From positions 1 to 46,886 of the forward strand of contig NZ_JAHZST010000027.1 of the NCBI RefSeq assembly GCF_019457885.1: DNA of 46,886 nt, read 5' to 3'. The notes beneath the pieces are model-generated. The model was given only the letters and a program-made list of their open reading frames with translations, did no database searches and was not told where the DNA came from. Origin of the DNA: Shewanella nanhaiensis (GTDB lineage: Bacteria > Pseudomonadota > Gammaproteobacteria > Enterobacterales > Shewanellaceae). The translations under genes and the position numbers were made by a program. This document shows positions 16,601 to 24,720 of this stretch, piece by piece (position 1 is the first letter of the stretch; each line of letters begins with the position of its first letter).

Positions 16601-17847
16601 AGAAAGAGCGTTATAAGGTTCCTTACGGTACTGTACTTGAGAAGTTGGAAGACGATGCTGTTGCAGCTGGCGAAATTATCGCTAACTGGGATCCGCATAC
16701 TCACCCAATCGTTTCTGAAGTAGCAGGTAGTATCAAGTTCGTTGATATGATTGAAGGTGTCACTATGACACGTCAAACAGATGAGCTAACTGGTCTATCT
16801 TCTATCGTGGTAATGGAAGTGGGTCAACGTCCAAGTGCGGGTAAAGAGATGCGTCCTGCGATCTGTCTAATCGGTGCCGACGGCAACGATCTGATGATCC
16901 CTGGAACTGAAGTTCCTGCGCAATACTTCTTACCTGGTAACGCGATTGTTGCTCAAGACGATAACGCACCAATTAACGTTGGTGACGCGCTAGCGCGTAT
17001 TCCACAAGAATCGTCTAAGACTCGTGATATTACCGGTGGTCTACCTCGCGTAGCCGACCTGTTTGAAGCGCGTAAGCCTAAAGAGCCTGCAATTCTTGCT
17101 GAGCACTCAGGTACAATCTCGTTCGGTAAAGAGACTAAGGGTAAGCGTCGTCTAGTTATCACACCCGCAGATGGTGGTGATCACTATGAAGAGATGATCC
17201 CTAAGTGGCGTAACCTAAACGTGTTCGAAGGTGAAAAAGTCGAACGTGGTGAGGTTATTGCAGATGGTGCTGAAGCTGCACATGATATTCTACGTCTACG
17301 TGGTATTCATAAAGTTGCTAACTACATCGTTAATGAAGTTCAAGACGTATACCGTCTACAGGGCGTAAAGATTAACGATAAGCACATCGAAGTTATCATT
17401 CGTCAAATGCTGCGTAAGTGTGAGATCACCAACGCAGGTGACAGTGAGTTCCTAGCAGGTGAGCAAGCTGAAGTATCACGTGTGAAGATCGCTAACCGCG
17501 AACTTGAAGCACAAGGTAAGCAGCCAGCAACCTTCGAGCGTGAGCTTCTTGGTATTACCAAGGCGTCTCTAGCTACTGAGTCATTTATCTCAGCAGCATC
17601 GTTCCAGGAAACCACACGCGTACTGACAGAAGCGGCAGTTGGCGGTAAGAGTGATAAGCTACGCGGTCTTAAAGAGAACGTGAGCGTGGGTCGTTTGATC
17701 CCTGCTGGTACGGGTTACTCATACCACCAGAAGCGTAATGCTGAAACAGCAACAGGTACAGATACCGAAGTTGCACCAGTTATTAGCGCGAGCGAAGCAG
17801 AGCAGAACTTGGCAGATCTTCTGAATCTTGCAGGCAGCTCTGATTAA
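13630..17847 (+). CDS. rpoC: DNA-directed RNA polymerase subunit beta'
   Basis: RpoC holds the catalytic magnesium: NADFDGDQMAVH places Asp460, Asp462 and Asp464 exactly as in E. coli. The first zinc site uses Cys70, Cys72, Cys85 and Cys88; the second uses Cys814, Cys888, Cys895 and Cys898, all present. The protein has 1405 residues (E. coli 1407). The start is GTG with GGAGAG nine bases upstream; rpoB lies 81 bases before. The trigger loop segment (GEPGTQLTMRTFHIGGAAS) is intact. Confidence 0.98.
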   Translation: MKDLLKFLKQQSKTEEFNGIKIGLASPDLIRSWSFGEVKKPETINYRTFKPEREGLFCARIFGPVKDYECLCGKYKRLKHRGVICEKCGVEVTQTKVRRERMGHIDLASPVAHIWFLKSLPSRIGLMLDMTLRDIERVLYFESFVVIEPGMTSLERGQMLTEENYLDALEEYGDEFEAKMGAEAVLELLRAIDLEKEIDMMREELPSINSETRRKKITKRLKLIEAFFQSGNKPEWMILKVLPVLPPDLRPLVPLDGGRFATSDLNDLYRRVINRNNRLKRLLDLAAPDIIVRNEKRMLQESVDALLDNGRRGRAITGSNKRPLKSLADMIKGKQGRFRQNLLGKRVDYSGRSVITVGPTLRLHQCGLPKKMALELFKPFIYGKLEGRGLATTIKAAKKMVEREVPEVWDVLDDVIREHPVMLNRAPTLHRLGIQAFEPVLIEGKAIQLHPLVCAAYNADFDGDQMAVHVPLTLEAQLEARSLMMSTNNILSPANGEPVITPSQDVVLGLYYTSRECVNGKGEGMAFESIDEVEKAYRTKVAAIHARIKVRVTETQIGENGERTESRRIVDTTVGRALLSRILPKGLSYDLVNQNMGKKQISKLLNTCYRQLGLKDTVIFADQLMYAGFHYATVSGASVGINDMVIPDEKYTLVADAEAEVLEIQEQFQSGLVTAGERYNKVIDIWASANEKVSKAMMANLSSETVINRDGEEEEQESFNSIYMMADSGARGSAAQIRQLAGMRGLMAKPDGSIIETPITANFREGLNVSQYFISTHGARKGLADTALKTANSGYLTRRLVDVAQDLVVIEEDCGTFEGLTMKPLIEGGDVVEPLRERVLGRVVAQDVFKPGTEEVLVPRNTLLDEAWCDIVEENSIDEMIVRSVISCDTDFGVCAACYGRDLARGHIINQGEAIGVVAAQSIGEPGTQLTMRTFHIGGAASRASAENNVQVKNLGTLKLHNAKYVTNSVGKLVIVSRSSELAIIDELGREKERYKVPYGTVLEKLEDDAVAAGEIIANWDPHTHPIVSEVAGSIKFVDMIEGVTMTRQTDELTGLSSIVVMEVGQRPSAGKEMRPAICLIGADGNDLMIPGTEVPAQYFLPGNAIVAQDDNAPINVGDALARIPQESSKTRDITGGLPRVADLFEARKPKEPAILAEHSGTISFGKETKGKRRLVITPADGGDHYEEMIPKWRNLNVFEGEKVERGEVIADGAEAAHDILRLRGIHKVANYIVNEVQDVYRLQGVKINDKHIEVIIRQMLRKCEITNAGDSEFLAGEQAEVSRVKIANRELEAQGKQPATFERELLGITKASLATESFISAASFQETTRVLTEAAVGGKSDKLRGLKENVSVGRLIPAGTGYSYHQKRNAETATGTDTEVAPVISASEAEQNLADLLNLAGSSD

Positions 17848-17874
17848 TTTCGTGTTGAAACGTAAATAAAATGT

Positions 17875-17904
17875 AAAAAAGGCGCCTCAGGCGCCTTTTT
17901 TTTA
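17875..17904 (+). terminator. Terminator of the rpoBC operon
   Basis: AAAAAAGGCGCC-TCA-GGCGCCTTTTTT is a strong GC stem with a T-run 28 bases after the rpoC stop. The A-run on the other side makes it usable in both directions. Confidence 0.95.
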
Positions 17905-17933
17905 CTTATTATCGGTTAAAAGTTGTCTATTTC

Positions 17934-17962
17934 TTGACAGAAACCCCATACACTTCTAAAAT
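17934..17962 (+). promoter_or_regulatory. str operon promoter
   Basis: A perfect TTGACA (17934-17939), a 17-base spacer and TAAAAT (17957-17962) lie 76 bases before rpsL. A small hairpin TCCCAC/GTGGGA (17969-17984) sits near the transcript 5' end. Confidence 0.85.
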
Positions 17963-18037
17963 TTCGCGTCCCACACCTGTGGGATATAGATTTTTCACAC
18001 CTTACTGTTGAGTTTATCAACTGATTCGGAGCTATAC

Positions 18038-18412
18038 ATGGCAACTGTAAACCAGTTGGTACGTAAGCCTCGCGCGCCAAAAGTCGACAAGACTAATGTG
18101 CCTGCGTTGAATGCGTGTCCACAAAAACGTGGTGTTTGTACTCGCGTATACACAACCACACCAAAAAAACCTAACTCTGCACTACGTAAAGTAGCTCGTG
18201 TGCGTCTAACTAACGGTTTCGAAGTAACTTCGTACATCGGCGGTGAAGGCCACAACCTGCAGGAACACAGTGTAATCCTAATCCGTGGTGGTCGTGTTAA
18301 AGACTTACCTGGTGTGCGTTACCACACTGTACGTGGCGCTTTAGATTGTGCTGGCGTAAGCGAACGTCGTCAAGGTCGTTCAAAGTACGGTGCTAAGCGT
18401 CCTAAGTCTTAA
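18038..18412 (+). CDS. rpsL: 30S ribosomal protein S12
   Basis: S12 lies at the decoding centre and controls accuracy. The start chosen is ATG 18038 (MATVNQLVRKP), with GGAG upstream, giving 124 residues as in E. coli; an in-frame ATG ten codons earlier would add an unconserved extension. TPKKPNS (41-47) and GRVKDLPG (85-92) have Lys43 and Lys88, the residues changed in streptomycin-resistant mutants, in wild-type form. Asp89 is the site methylthiolated by RimO in E. coli. Confidence 0.98.
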   Translation: MATVNQLVRKPRAPKVDKTNVPALNACPQKRGVCTRVYTTTPKKPNSALRKVARVRLTNGFEVTSYIGGEGHNLQEHSVILIRGGRVKDLPGVRYHTVRGALDCAGVSERRQGRSKYGAKRPKS

Positions 18413-18492
18413 CGTTTTCCGTTAAGTAAGGCCAAGCTAGATAATATTGAGATTCCAGTTTTGGGGTCCCTGAAGCATACGGAGAAATTGTT

Positions 18493-18963
18493 ATGCCAAG
18501 ACGTCGCGTTGTAGGACAACGTAAAATCCTACCAGATCCAAAGTTTAATAGTGAGTTGTTGGCTAAGTTCATCAACGTCATTATGCAGGACGGCAAAAAG
18601 TCGACTGCAGAAAAGATTATTTACAAGGCACTTGATACTGTCGCTGAAAAGAAAAGCGAAGATCATCTAGTGATCCTTGAAGCAGCCCTGGAAAACGTTC
18701 GTCCATCAGTCGAGGTTAAATCTCGTCGTGTTGGTGGTTCTACTTACCAGGTACCATGTGAAGTACGCCCAGTTCGTCGTAACGCGTTGGGTATGCGTTG
18801 GTTGGTTGAAGCTGCACGTAAGCGTGGTGAAAAATCTATGGCTCTACGTCTAGCCGGTGAATTGCTAGACGCTTCAGAAAACAAAGGTACTGCTGTTAAG
18901 AAGCGCGAAGACGTGCATCGTATGGCAGAAGCAAACAAAGCGTTTGCTCATTACCGCTGGTAA
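18493..18963 (+). CDS. rpsG: 30S ribosomal protein S7
   Basis: S7 nucleates assembly of the 30S head and contacts the E site. It has 156 residues, starting MPRRRVVGQRKILPDPKF, the short form without the C-terminal extension of E. coli K-12. The 80-base rpsL-rpsG spacer is where S7 binds to repress str translation in E. coli; the same is likely but not shown here. A strong hairpin follows at 18968-18993. Confidence 0.97.
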   Translation: MPRRRVVGQRKILPDPKFNSELLAKFINVIMQDGKKSTAEKIIYKALDTVAEKKSEDHLVILEAALENVRPSVEVKSRRVGGSTYQVPCEVRPVRRNALGMRWLVEAARKRGEKSMALRLAGELLDASENKGTAVKKREDVHRMAEANKAFAHYRW

Positions 18964-18967
18964 TCTG

Positions 18968-18993
18968 ATGGAGCTAGCAATAGCTAGCTCCAT
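18968..18993 (+). other. Strong hairpin in rpsG-fusA spacer
   Basis: ATGGAGCTAGC-AATA-GCTAGCTCCAT is a perfect 11-bp stem five bases after the rpsG stop. No T-run follows, so it is not a classical terminator. It may be an RNase processing site or may protect the mRNA end. Confidence 0.6.
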
Positions 18994-19038
18994 ATTCTAC
19001 ATCTCTAAGGCATTTGCCTTAGTTAAGAGGGTTTAAAC

Positions 19039-21135
19039 GTGGCTCGTACAACTCCGATTGAGCGCTACCGAAATATCGGTATCTGTGCTCATGTTGACGC
19101 AGGAAAAACCACAACGACAGAACGTGTTCTGTTCTATACCGGTATGTCTCATAAGATCGGTGAAGTTCATGATGGTGCTGCCACCATGGATTGGATGGAA
19201 CAGGAGCAGGAGCGTGGTATTACTATCACCTCAGCTGCGACAACCACTTTCTGGCGTGGTATGGAGGCTCAATATTCTGAGCACCGTATCAACATCATTG
19301 ATACTCCAGGTCACGTTGACTTCACGATTGAAGTTGAACGTTCACTGCGCGTACTCGATGGTGCTGTAGTTGTTTTCTGTGGTTCGTCCGGTGTTGAACC
19401 ACAATCTGAGACTGTTTGGCGTCAGGCTGATAAGTATCATGTTCCTCGCATCGTATTCGTCAATAAGATGGATCGTGCTGGTGCTGATTTTGACAGTGTG
19501 ATTTCGCAGATCCGAAACCGTCTGGGAGCAACTTGTGTACCTATTCAAATGAATATTGGTGCAGAAGAGAATTTCAAGGGCGTTATCGACCTTATCAAGA
19601 TGAAGGCCATTAACTGGTCTGAAGCTGATCAAGGGGCGACATTCGTCTATGAAGATATTCCTGCTGAGCTTGCTGATAAAGCGGCTGAAATGCGTGAATA
19701 TCTCGTTGAAGCAGCTGCAGAAGCCTCTGAAGAGCTGATGGATAAATACCTTGAAGAAGGTGAACTATCAGAAGAAGAGATTAAGCTTGCATTGCGTCAA
19801 CGTACTCTAGCTAACGAGATCGTCCTTGCTACTTGTGGTTCTGCATTTAAGAACAAAGGTGTGCAAGCGGTACTCGATGCTGTTGTTGATTACTTGCCAT
19901 CTCCTATTGAGGTCCACGCAATCCGTGGCGTCAATGAGAAAGAGGAAGAAGTTTTGTGTCCAGCGGACGATGAAGCTCCTTTTGCTGCGTTGGCATTTAA
20001 AATTGCAACAGACCCATTTGTCGGGACGTTAACCTTTATGCGCGTTTATTCGGGTGTATTGGAGACTGGTGCTGCTGTTTACAATTCAGTTAAAGAAAAG
20101 CGGGAACGCATAGGTCGTATGGTGCAGATGCATGCTAATGACCGCCAAGAGATTAAAGAGGTTCGCGCTGGTGACATCGCGGCAGCTATTGGTCTTAAGG
20201 ACGTAACTACAGGTGATACGCTTTGTGACATGAGTCGTAAAGTCATCTTAGAGCGTATGGATTTCCCTGAGCCTGTTATTACGATAGCCGTTGAACCAAG
20301 ATCTCAAGCCGATGAGCAGAAGATGGGTATCGCGTTGCAAAAACTTGCAGCTGAAGATCCCTCTTTCCGTGTTGAAACAGATCCAGAATCTGGTCAAACA
20401 CTGATTTCGGGCATGGGTGAGTTACACCTTGATATTATTGTCGACCGTATGCGTCGTGAATTTAGTGTCGAATGTAACGTAGGTAAACCACAAGTTGCTT
20501 ATCGTGAAACTATTCGCTCAAGTGTAGAAGTCGAAGGTAAGTTTGTTCGTCAATCAGGTGGTCGGGGTCAATTCGGTCATGTTTGGTTGAAACTAGAGCC
20601 TCAAGAAGAGGGCTTTGGGTACGAATTTGCCAACGAGATTGTTGGTGGTGCTGTTCCAAAAGAATACATCCCAGCAGTTGATAAAGGTATTCAAGAGCAG
20701 ATGAAGAGTGGCGTTATCGCTGGCTTCCCTCTTTTGGATGTGAAAGTCACTTTGTTTGATGGTTCATATCATGATGTGGACTCGAACGAGATGGCCTTCA
20801 AGGTTGCAGGTTCAATGGGCTTTAAGAAGGGCGCTTTAGAAGCTGACCCTGTACTATTAGAACCTTGCATGAAAGTTGAAGTCACAACACCTGAAGATTA
20901 TATGGGTGATGTGGTCGGAGACTTGAACCGTCGTCGTGGTTTGATCGAAGGTATGGATGACGGCATTGCCGGCGTCAAACTTGTTCACGCTACAGTACCT
21001 CTATCTGAAATGTTTGGATATGCAACTGATTTGCGCAGTGCAACTCAGGGACGTGCTTCTTACTCAATGGAGTTTTTGAAGTACTCTGACGCACCGCAGA
21101 ACATTGCAAAAGCGGTTATGGAAGCACGAGGCTAA
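19039..21135 (+). CDS. fusA: Translation elongation factor EF-G
   Basis: EF-G drives translocation with GTP and, with RRF, ribosome recycling. The 698-residue protein has G1 AHVDAGKT (17-24), DTPGHVDF and NKMD in the G domain. The domain IV segment with RQSGGRGQFGHVW and the C-terminal FGYATDLRSATQGRASYSMEF-type region (FGYATDLRSATQGRASYS) are intact. The start is GTG with AAGAGGG upstream. It lies between rpsG and tuf, the canonical str order, so this is the housekeeping EF-G. Confidence 0.98.
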   Translation: MARTTPIERYRNIGICAHVDAGKTTTTERVLFYTGMSHKIGEVHDGAATMDWMEQEQERGITITSAATTTFWRGMEAQYSEHRINIIDTPGHVDFTIEVERSLRVLDGAVVVFCGSSGVEPQSETVWRQADKYHVPRIVFVNKMDRAGADFDSVISQIRNRLGATCVPIQMNIGAEENFKGVIDLIKMKAINWSEADQGATFVYEDIPAELADKAAEMREYLVEAAAEASEELMDKYLEEGELSEEEIKLALRQRTLANEIVLATCGSAFKNKGVQAVLDAVVDYLPSPIEVHAIRGVNEKEEEVLCPADDEAPFAALAFKIATDPFVGTLTFMRVYSGVLETGAAVYNSVKEKRERIGRMVQMHANDRQEIKEVRAGDIAAAIGLKDVTTGDTLCDMSRKVILERMDFPEPVITIAVEPRSQADEQKMGIALQKLAAEDPSFRVETDPESGQTLISGMGELHLDIIVDRMRREFSVECNVGKPQVAYRETIRSSVEVEGKFVRQSGGRGQFGHVWLKLEPQEEGFGYEFANEIVGGAVPKEYIPAVDKGIQEQMKSGVIAGFPLLDVKVTLFDGSYHDVDSNEMAFKVAGSMGFKKGALEADPVLLEPCMKVEVTTPEDYMGDVVGDLNRRRGLIEGMDDGIAGVKLVHATVPLSEMFGYATDLRSATQGRASYSMEFLKYSDAPQNIAKAVMEARG

Positions 21136-21219
21136 TAGCCCGGACTTCATGACTGTAAATAAATTAATTGCTATTGCTCGGTTATAAGCCGAGCATTTCT
21201 GAAAAGAAAGGAATATATC

Positions 21220-22404
21220 GTGGCTAAAGAAAAATTTGAACGTAGTAAACCGCACGTAAACGTAGGCACAATTGGTCACGTTGACCATGGTAAAACTACT
21301 CTTACAGCAGCTATCTCAGCTGTATTGACTAAGACTTACGGTGGTGAAGCTCGTGACTTCGCACAGATCGATAACGCTCCAGAAGAGCGTGAGCGCGGTA
21401 TTACAATTAATACTTCTCACATCGAATATGACACTCCATCACGTCACTACGCACACGTAGATTGTCCTGGTCACGCCGATTATGTTAAAAACATGATCAC
21501 TGGTGCTGCTCAAATGGACGGCGCGATCCTAGTAGTTGCTTCTACAGATGGTCCAATGCCACAGACTCGTGAGCACATCCTGCTTTCTCGTCAGGTTGGT
21601 GTACCTTTCATCATCGTATTCATGAACAAGTGTGACATGGTTGATGACGAAGAGCTTCTAGAGCTAGTAGAGATGGAAGTTCGTGAACTTCTTTCTGAGT
21701 ATGAATTCCCAGGTGATGACCTACCAGTTATCCAAGGTTCTGCACTTAAAGCTCTTGAAGGCGAAGCAGAGTGGGAATCTAAGATTCTTGAGCTTGCAGA
21801 AGCACTAGATACTTACATTCCAGAGCCAGAGCGTGCAATTGATGGTGCATTCATTCTTCCAATCGAAGATGTTTTCTCAATCTCAGGCCGTGGTACTGTT
21901 GTAACTGGTCGTGTTGAGCGTGGTATCATCAAAGTTGGTGAAGAAGTAGAAATCGTAGGTATCAAAGATACTACTAAGACTACTTGTACTGGTGTTGAGA
22001 TGTTCCGTAAGCTTCTTGACGAAGGTCGTGCTGGTGAGAACTGTGGTGTTCTTCTACGTGGTACTAAGCGTGAAGACGTTGAGCGTGGTCAAGTACTTGC
22101 ACAGCCAGGTTCAATCACTCCACACACAACTTTCCAGTCAGAAATCTACGTTCTGTCTAAAGAAGAAGGTGGACGTCACACTCCATTCTTCAAAGGCTAC
22201 CGTCCACAGTTCTACTTCCGTACAACTGACGTAACCGGTACTATCGAATTGCCAGAAGGCGTAGAGATGGTAATGCCTGGTGATAACGTACAGATGACTG
22301 TAACGCTAATCTGCCCAATCGCGATGGACGAAGGTTTACGCTTCGCAATCCGTGAAGGTGGTCGTACAGTTGGTGCTGGTGTTGTAGCTAAGATCATCGC
22401 TTAA
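21220..22404 (+). CDS. tufA: Translation elongation factor EF-Tu, copy 2
   Basis: Second EF-Tu gene, last of the str operon as in E. coli tufA; same role as copy 1. It has 394 residues and starts at GTG with AAAGGA upstream, whereas copy 1 starts at ATG. The first 60 bases have diverged from copy 1. The remainder is near-identical, and 22084-22419 shows no difference at all from 5332-5667. The similarity continues through the terminator. This is the pattern left by gene conversion. Confidence 0.98.
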   Translation: MAKEKFERSKPHVNVGTIGHVDHGKTTLTAAISAVLTKTYGGEARDFAQIDNAPEERERGITINTSHIEYDTPSRHYAHVDCPGHADYVKNMITGAAQMDGAILVVASTDGPMPQTREHILLSRQVGVPFIIVFMNKCDMVDDEELLELVEMEVRELLSEYEFPGDDLPVIQGSALKALEGEAEWESKILELAEALDTYIPEPERAIDGAFILPIEDVFSISGRGTVVTGRVERGIIKVGEEVEIVGIKDTTKTTCTGVEMFRKLLDEGRAGENCGVLLRGTKREDVERGQVLAQPGSITPHTTFQSEIYVLSKEEGGRHTPFFKGYRPQFYFRTTDVTGTIELPEGVEMVMPGDNVQMTVTLICPIAMDEGLRFAIREGGRTVGAGVVAKIIA

Positions 22405-22431
22405 TCGCGATACTCTTTACTAAACATCCAA

Positions 22432-22456
22432 AAAGGAAGCTTCGGCTTCCTTTTTT
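22432..22456 (+). terminator. Terminator of the str operon
   Basis: AAAGGAAGC-TTCG-GCTTCCTTT plus a T-run, a copy of the terminator after the first tuf (5680-5706). Confidence 0.93.
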
Positions 22457-22550
22457 TATGCCTAAATTATATGTCTGAACTATTTATGTGTAGAGAAGAC
22501 TAATGCGTAAAAATAAATAAAAACAAGCTGGTATATTCAGTAAATACTCG

Positions 22551-22556
22551 TATAAT
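22551..22556 (+). promoter_or_regulatory. Possible upstream -10 element, S10 operon
   Basis: A perfect TATAAT followed by GCCGCC lies 82 bases before the better S10 promoter. No good -35 hexamer is found at 16-18 bases. It may be a second, weaker start or chance in AT-rich DNA. Confidence 0.35.
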
Positions 22557-22610
22557 GCCGCCAGCTAAATAGTGAGTTAATGACACTTGTTGTTAATTCA
22601 AACAACGGGG

Positions 22611-22638
22611 TTGATCTGGTAATAGAAATCAGTATAAT
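22611..22638 (+). promoter_or_regulatory. S10 operon promoter
   Basis: TTGATC (22611-22616), a 16-base spacer and a perfect TATAAT (22633-22638) would start transcription near 22645, giving a leader of about 165 bases before rpsJ. Confidence 0.7.
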
Positions 22639-22644
22639 AGCCCC

Positions 22645-22811
22645 TCGCCTTAACCATTAGGCGAAATACTTTGTCTACCTTTAAGGTTTGACGTTAAAAA
22701 ATACAGCGACTCCGATTGTGAGTCGAACGGTTAAATCATCTCGCTCTGCTTTTCTAAATAGAAGAAGCTAGAGGGTGATTTTTTATGTGTCCATTTTAGG
22801 AGCTCTGGTCA
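22645..22811 (+). promoter_or_regulatory. S10 leader, L4-responsive attenuator type
   Basis: The leader ends in a long hairpin with arms near 22734-22752 and 22764-22780 (CTCGCTCTGCTT against AAGCTAGAGGGTG), followed by six Ts at 22779-22784. This is the layout of the enterobacterial and Shewanella/Vibrio S10 leader, where free L4 with NusA causes early termination and blocks rpsJ translation. The L4 role is from family knowledge; the hairpin and T-run are visible. Confidence 0.7.
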
Positions 22812-23123
22812 ATGCAGAACCAAAGAATCCGTATCCGCTTAAAAGGATTTGATCATCGTTTGATCGATCAGTCTACTGCGGAAATCGTTGAAACTGCTAA
22901 GCGTACAGGCGCACAGGTTCGTGGTCCAATTCCACTACCAACGCGTAAAGAACGTTATACCATTTTGACTTCTCCACACGTTAATAAAGATGCGCGTGAT
23001 CAGTACGAACTTCGTACTCATAAGCGTCTTGTTGATATCGTTGAGCCAACTGAGAAGACTGTAGATGCACTTATGCGTCTTGATCTTGCTGCTGGTGTTG
23101 ACGTTCAAATTAGCTTGGGTTAA
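22812..23123 (+). CDS. rpsJ: 30S ribosomal protein S10
   Basis: S10 sits in the 30S head and, as NusE, pairs with NusB on boxA RNA in rRNA antitermination; it also links NusG to the ribosome. It has 103 residues, identical in length to E. coli, starting MQNQRIRIRLKGFDHRLID and containing RGPIPLPTRKERYT. GGAG lies nine bases before the start. It is the first gene of the eleven-gene S10 operon. Confidence 0.98.
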   Translation: MQNQRIRIRLKGFDHRLIDQSTAEIVETAKRTGAQVRGPIPLPTRKERYTILTSPHVNKDARDQYELRTHKRLVDIVEPTEKTVDALMRLDLAAGVDVQISLG

Positions 23124-23147
23124 TTGAGCTTAGAAGAGGTTTGAGAG

Positions 23148-23786
23148 ATGGCTATCGGTCTTATCGGTCGTAAAGTGGGTATGACACGCATCTTCACTGA
23201 AGATGGTGCTTCTATCCCAGTAACAGTAATTGAAATCGCAGCTAATCGCGTAACTCAGGTGAGAACCTTAGAGACTGACGGTTACCGTGCACTTCAAGTA
23301 ACTACTGGTACTAAAAAAGCTAATCGCATCACTAAGCCAGAAGCTGGTCACTTTGCTAAGGCGGGCGTTGAAGCCGGTCGTGGTTTGTGGGAAGTTCGTT
23401 TGGCAGATGATGAAGGCGAAGGCATTGAAGTTGGTGCTGAGCTAAATGTTGATATCTTCGCTGACGTAGCGAAAGTTGATGTTACAGGTCAATCTAAAGG
23501 TAAAGGTTTCCAAGGCGGTATTAAGCGTTGGAACTTCCATGCACAAGATATGACACACGGTAACTCACTGGCACATAGATCCAACGGTTCTATCGGTCAA
23601 AACCAAACACCTGGTCGCGTTTTTAAAGGTAAGAAAATGTCAGGCCACATGGGTGCAGAGCGTGTTACCACTCAAAATCTAGACGTTGTTCGTGTAGATG
23701 CAGAGCGTAACTTGCTATTGGTTAAGGGTGCTGTTCCGGGAGCCACAAATGGCAACCTGATCATCAAGCCTGCCGTTAAAGCTTAG
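23148..23786 (+). CDS. rplC: 50S ribosomal protein L3
   Basis: L3 starts 50S assembly and reaches towards the peptidyl transferase centre. It has 212 residues (E. coli 209). The extended loop contains HGNSLAHRSNGSIGQNQTPG, where the Gln in GQNQTPG is the residue N5-methylated by PrmB in E. coli. GAGAG lies close upstream of the ATG. It follows rpsJ by 24 bases. Confidence 0.98.
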   Translation: MAIGLIGRKVGMTRIFTEDGASIPVTVIEIAANRVTQVRTLETDGYRALQVTTGTKKANRITKPEAGHFAKAGVEAGRGLWEVRLADDEGEGIEVGAELNVDIFADVAKVDVTGQSKGKGFQGGIKRWNFHAQDMTHGNSLAHRSNGSIGQNQTPGRVFKGKKMSGHMGAERVTTQNLDVVRVDAERNLLLVKGAVPGATNGNLIIKPAVKA

Positions 23787-23802
23787 GTCTGAGGAGATAG
23801 TA

Positions 23803-24408
23803 ATGGAATTGGTATTGAAAGACGCACAAAGTGCTCTTGAAGTTTCCGAAACTACCTTCGGCCGTGACTTTAATGAAGCACTGGTTCATCAGGTAGTTGT
23901 AGCATACGCTGCAAACGCGCGTCAGGGCACTCGTGCTCAAAAGACTCGCGCAGAAGTTGTTGGTTCTGGCAAAAAGCCATGGCGCCAAAAAGGTACTGGC
24001 CGCGCACGTGCTGGTACTGTTAAAGGCCCAATCTGGCGTGGCGGTGGCGTAACATTCGCTGCTAAAGCTCAAGATCACAGCCAAAAAGTAAACAAGAAGA
24101 TGTACCGCGGAGCGCTGAAAAGCATTTTCTCTGAGTTGGTACGTCAAGACCGTCTAATCGTGGTTGAGTCGTTTGGTGTTGAAGCTCCTAAAACTAAAGA
24201 GCTTAAAGCTAAACTGGCTGAAATGAACCTGGAAGACGTGTTGATTGTTACTCCAGAAATTGACGAGAACTTGTTCTTGGCTGCTCGCAACTTGTACAAA
24301 GTTGACGTACGTGACGTAGCTGGTATCGATCCAGTAAGTCTAATCGCGTTCAATAAAGTACTAGTAACTGCCGATGCTGTTAAGCAAATCGAGGAGATGC
24401 TGGGATGA
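23803..24408 (+). CDS. rplD: 50S ribosomal protein L4
   Basis: L4 lines the exit tunnel and is the feedback repressor of the S10 operon in E. coli. It has 201 residues, the E. coli length. The tunnel loop KPWRQKGTGRARAGT is about residues 58-72, with the lysine in this loop changed in erythromycin-resistant mutants still present. The stop overlaps the rplW start by four bases (ATGA). Confidence 0.98.
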   Translation: MELVLKDAQSALEVSETTFGRDFNEALVHQVVVAYAANARQGTRAQKTRAEVVGSGKKPWRQKGTGRARAGTVKGPIWRGGGVTFAAKAQDHSQKVNKKMYRGALKSIFSELVRQDRLIVVESFGVEAPKTKELKAKLAEMNLEDVLIVTPEIDENLFLAARNLYKVDVRDVAGIDPVSLIAFNKVLVTADAVKQIEEMLG

Positions 24409-24704
24409 TAAGCCAAGAACGTTTGCTAAAAGTTATTCTTGCACCACATATCTCTGAAAAGAGTACTGTTTGTGCAGAAAATGACAACACGGTAGTTTTC
24501 CGTGTAGCTATCGACGCAACTAAAGCTGAAATTAAGGCTGCAGTAGCTCAATTGTTCGAAGTTGAAGTTGATTCAGTTCGCACTCTAGTTAACAAAGGTA
24601 AGACCAAGCGTACCGGTGCCCGTATGGGTCGTCGTGTAGATTGGAAAAAGGCCTACGTTACTCTAGCTGCCGGTGCTGAAATCGATTTCGTCGGCGCTGA
24701 GTAA
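24405..24704 (+). CDS. rplW: 50S ribosomal protein L23
   Basis: L23 surrounds the tunnel exit and docks trigger factor and SRP. It has 99 residues (E. coli 100) beginning MISQERLLKVILAPHISEKS; the trigger-factor contact FEVEVDSV is present near residue 51. The start codon overlaps the rplD stop, so the pair is translationally coupled. Confidence 0.98.
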   Translation: MISQERLLKVILAPHISEKSTVCAENDNTVVFRVAIDATKAEIKAAVAQLFEVEVDSVRTLVNKGKTKRTGARMGRRVDWKKAYVTLAAGAEIDFVGAE

Positions 24705-24720
24705 GCAAAGGAGAATTATC

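Noticed and set aside
22529..22556. Full second S10 promoter around TATAAT 22551
   Set aside because: No acceptable -35 hexamer at 16-18 bases; kept only as a low-confidence -10 element.
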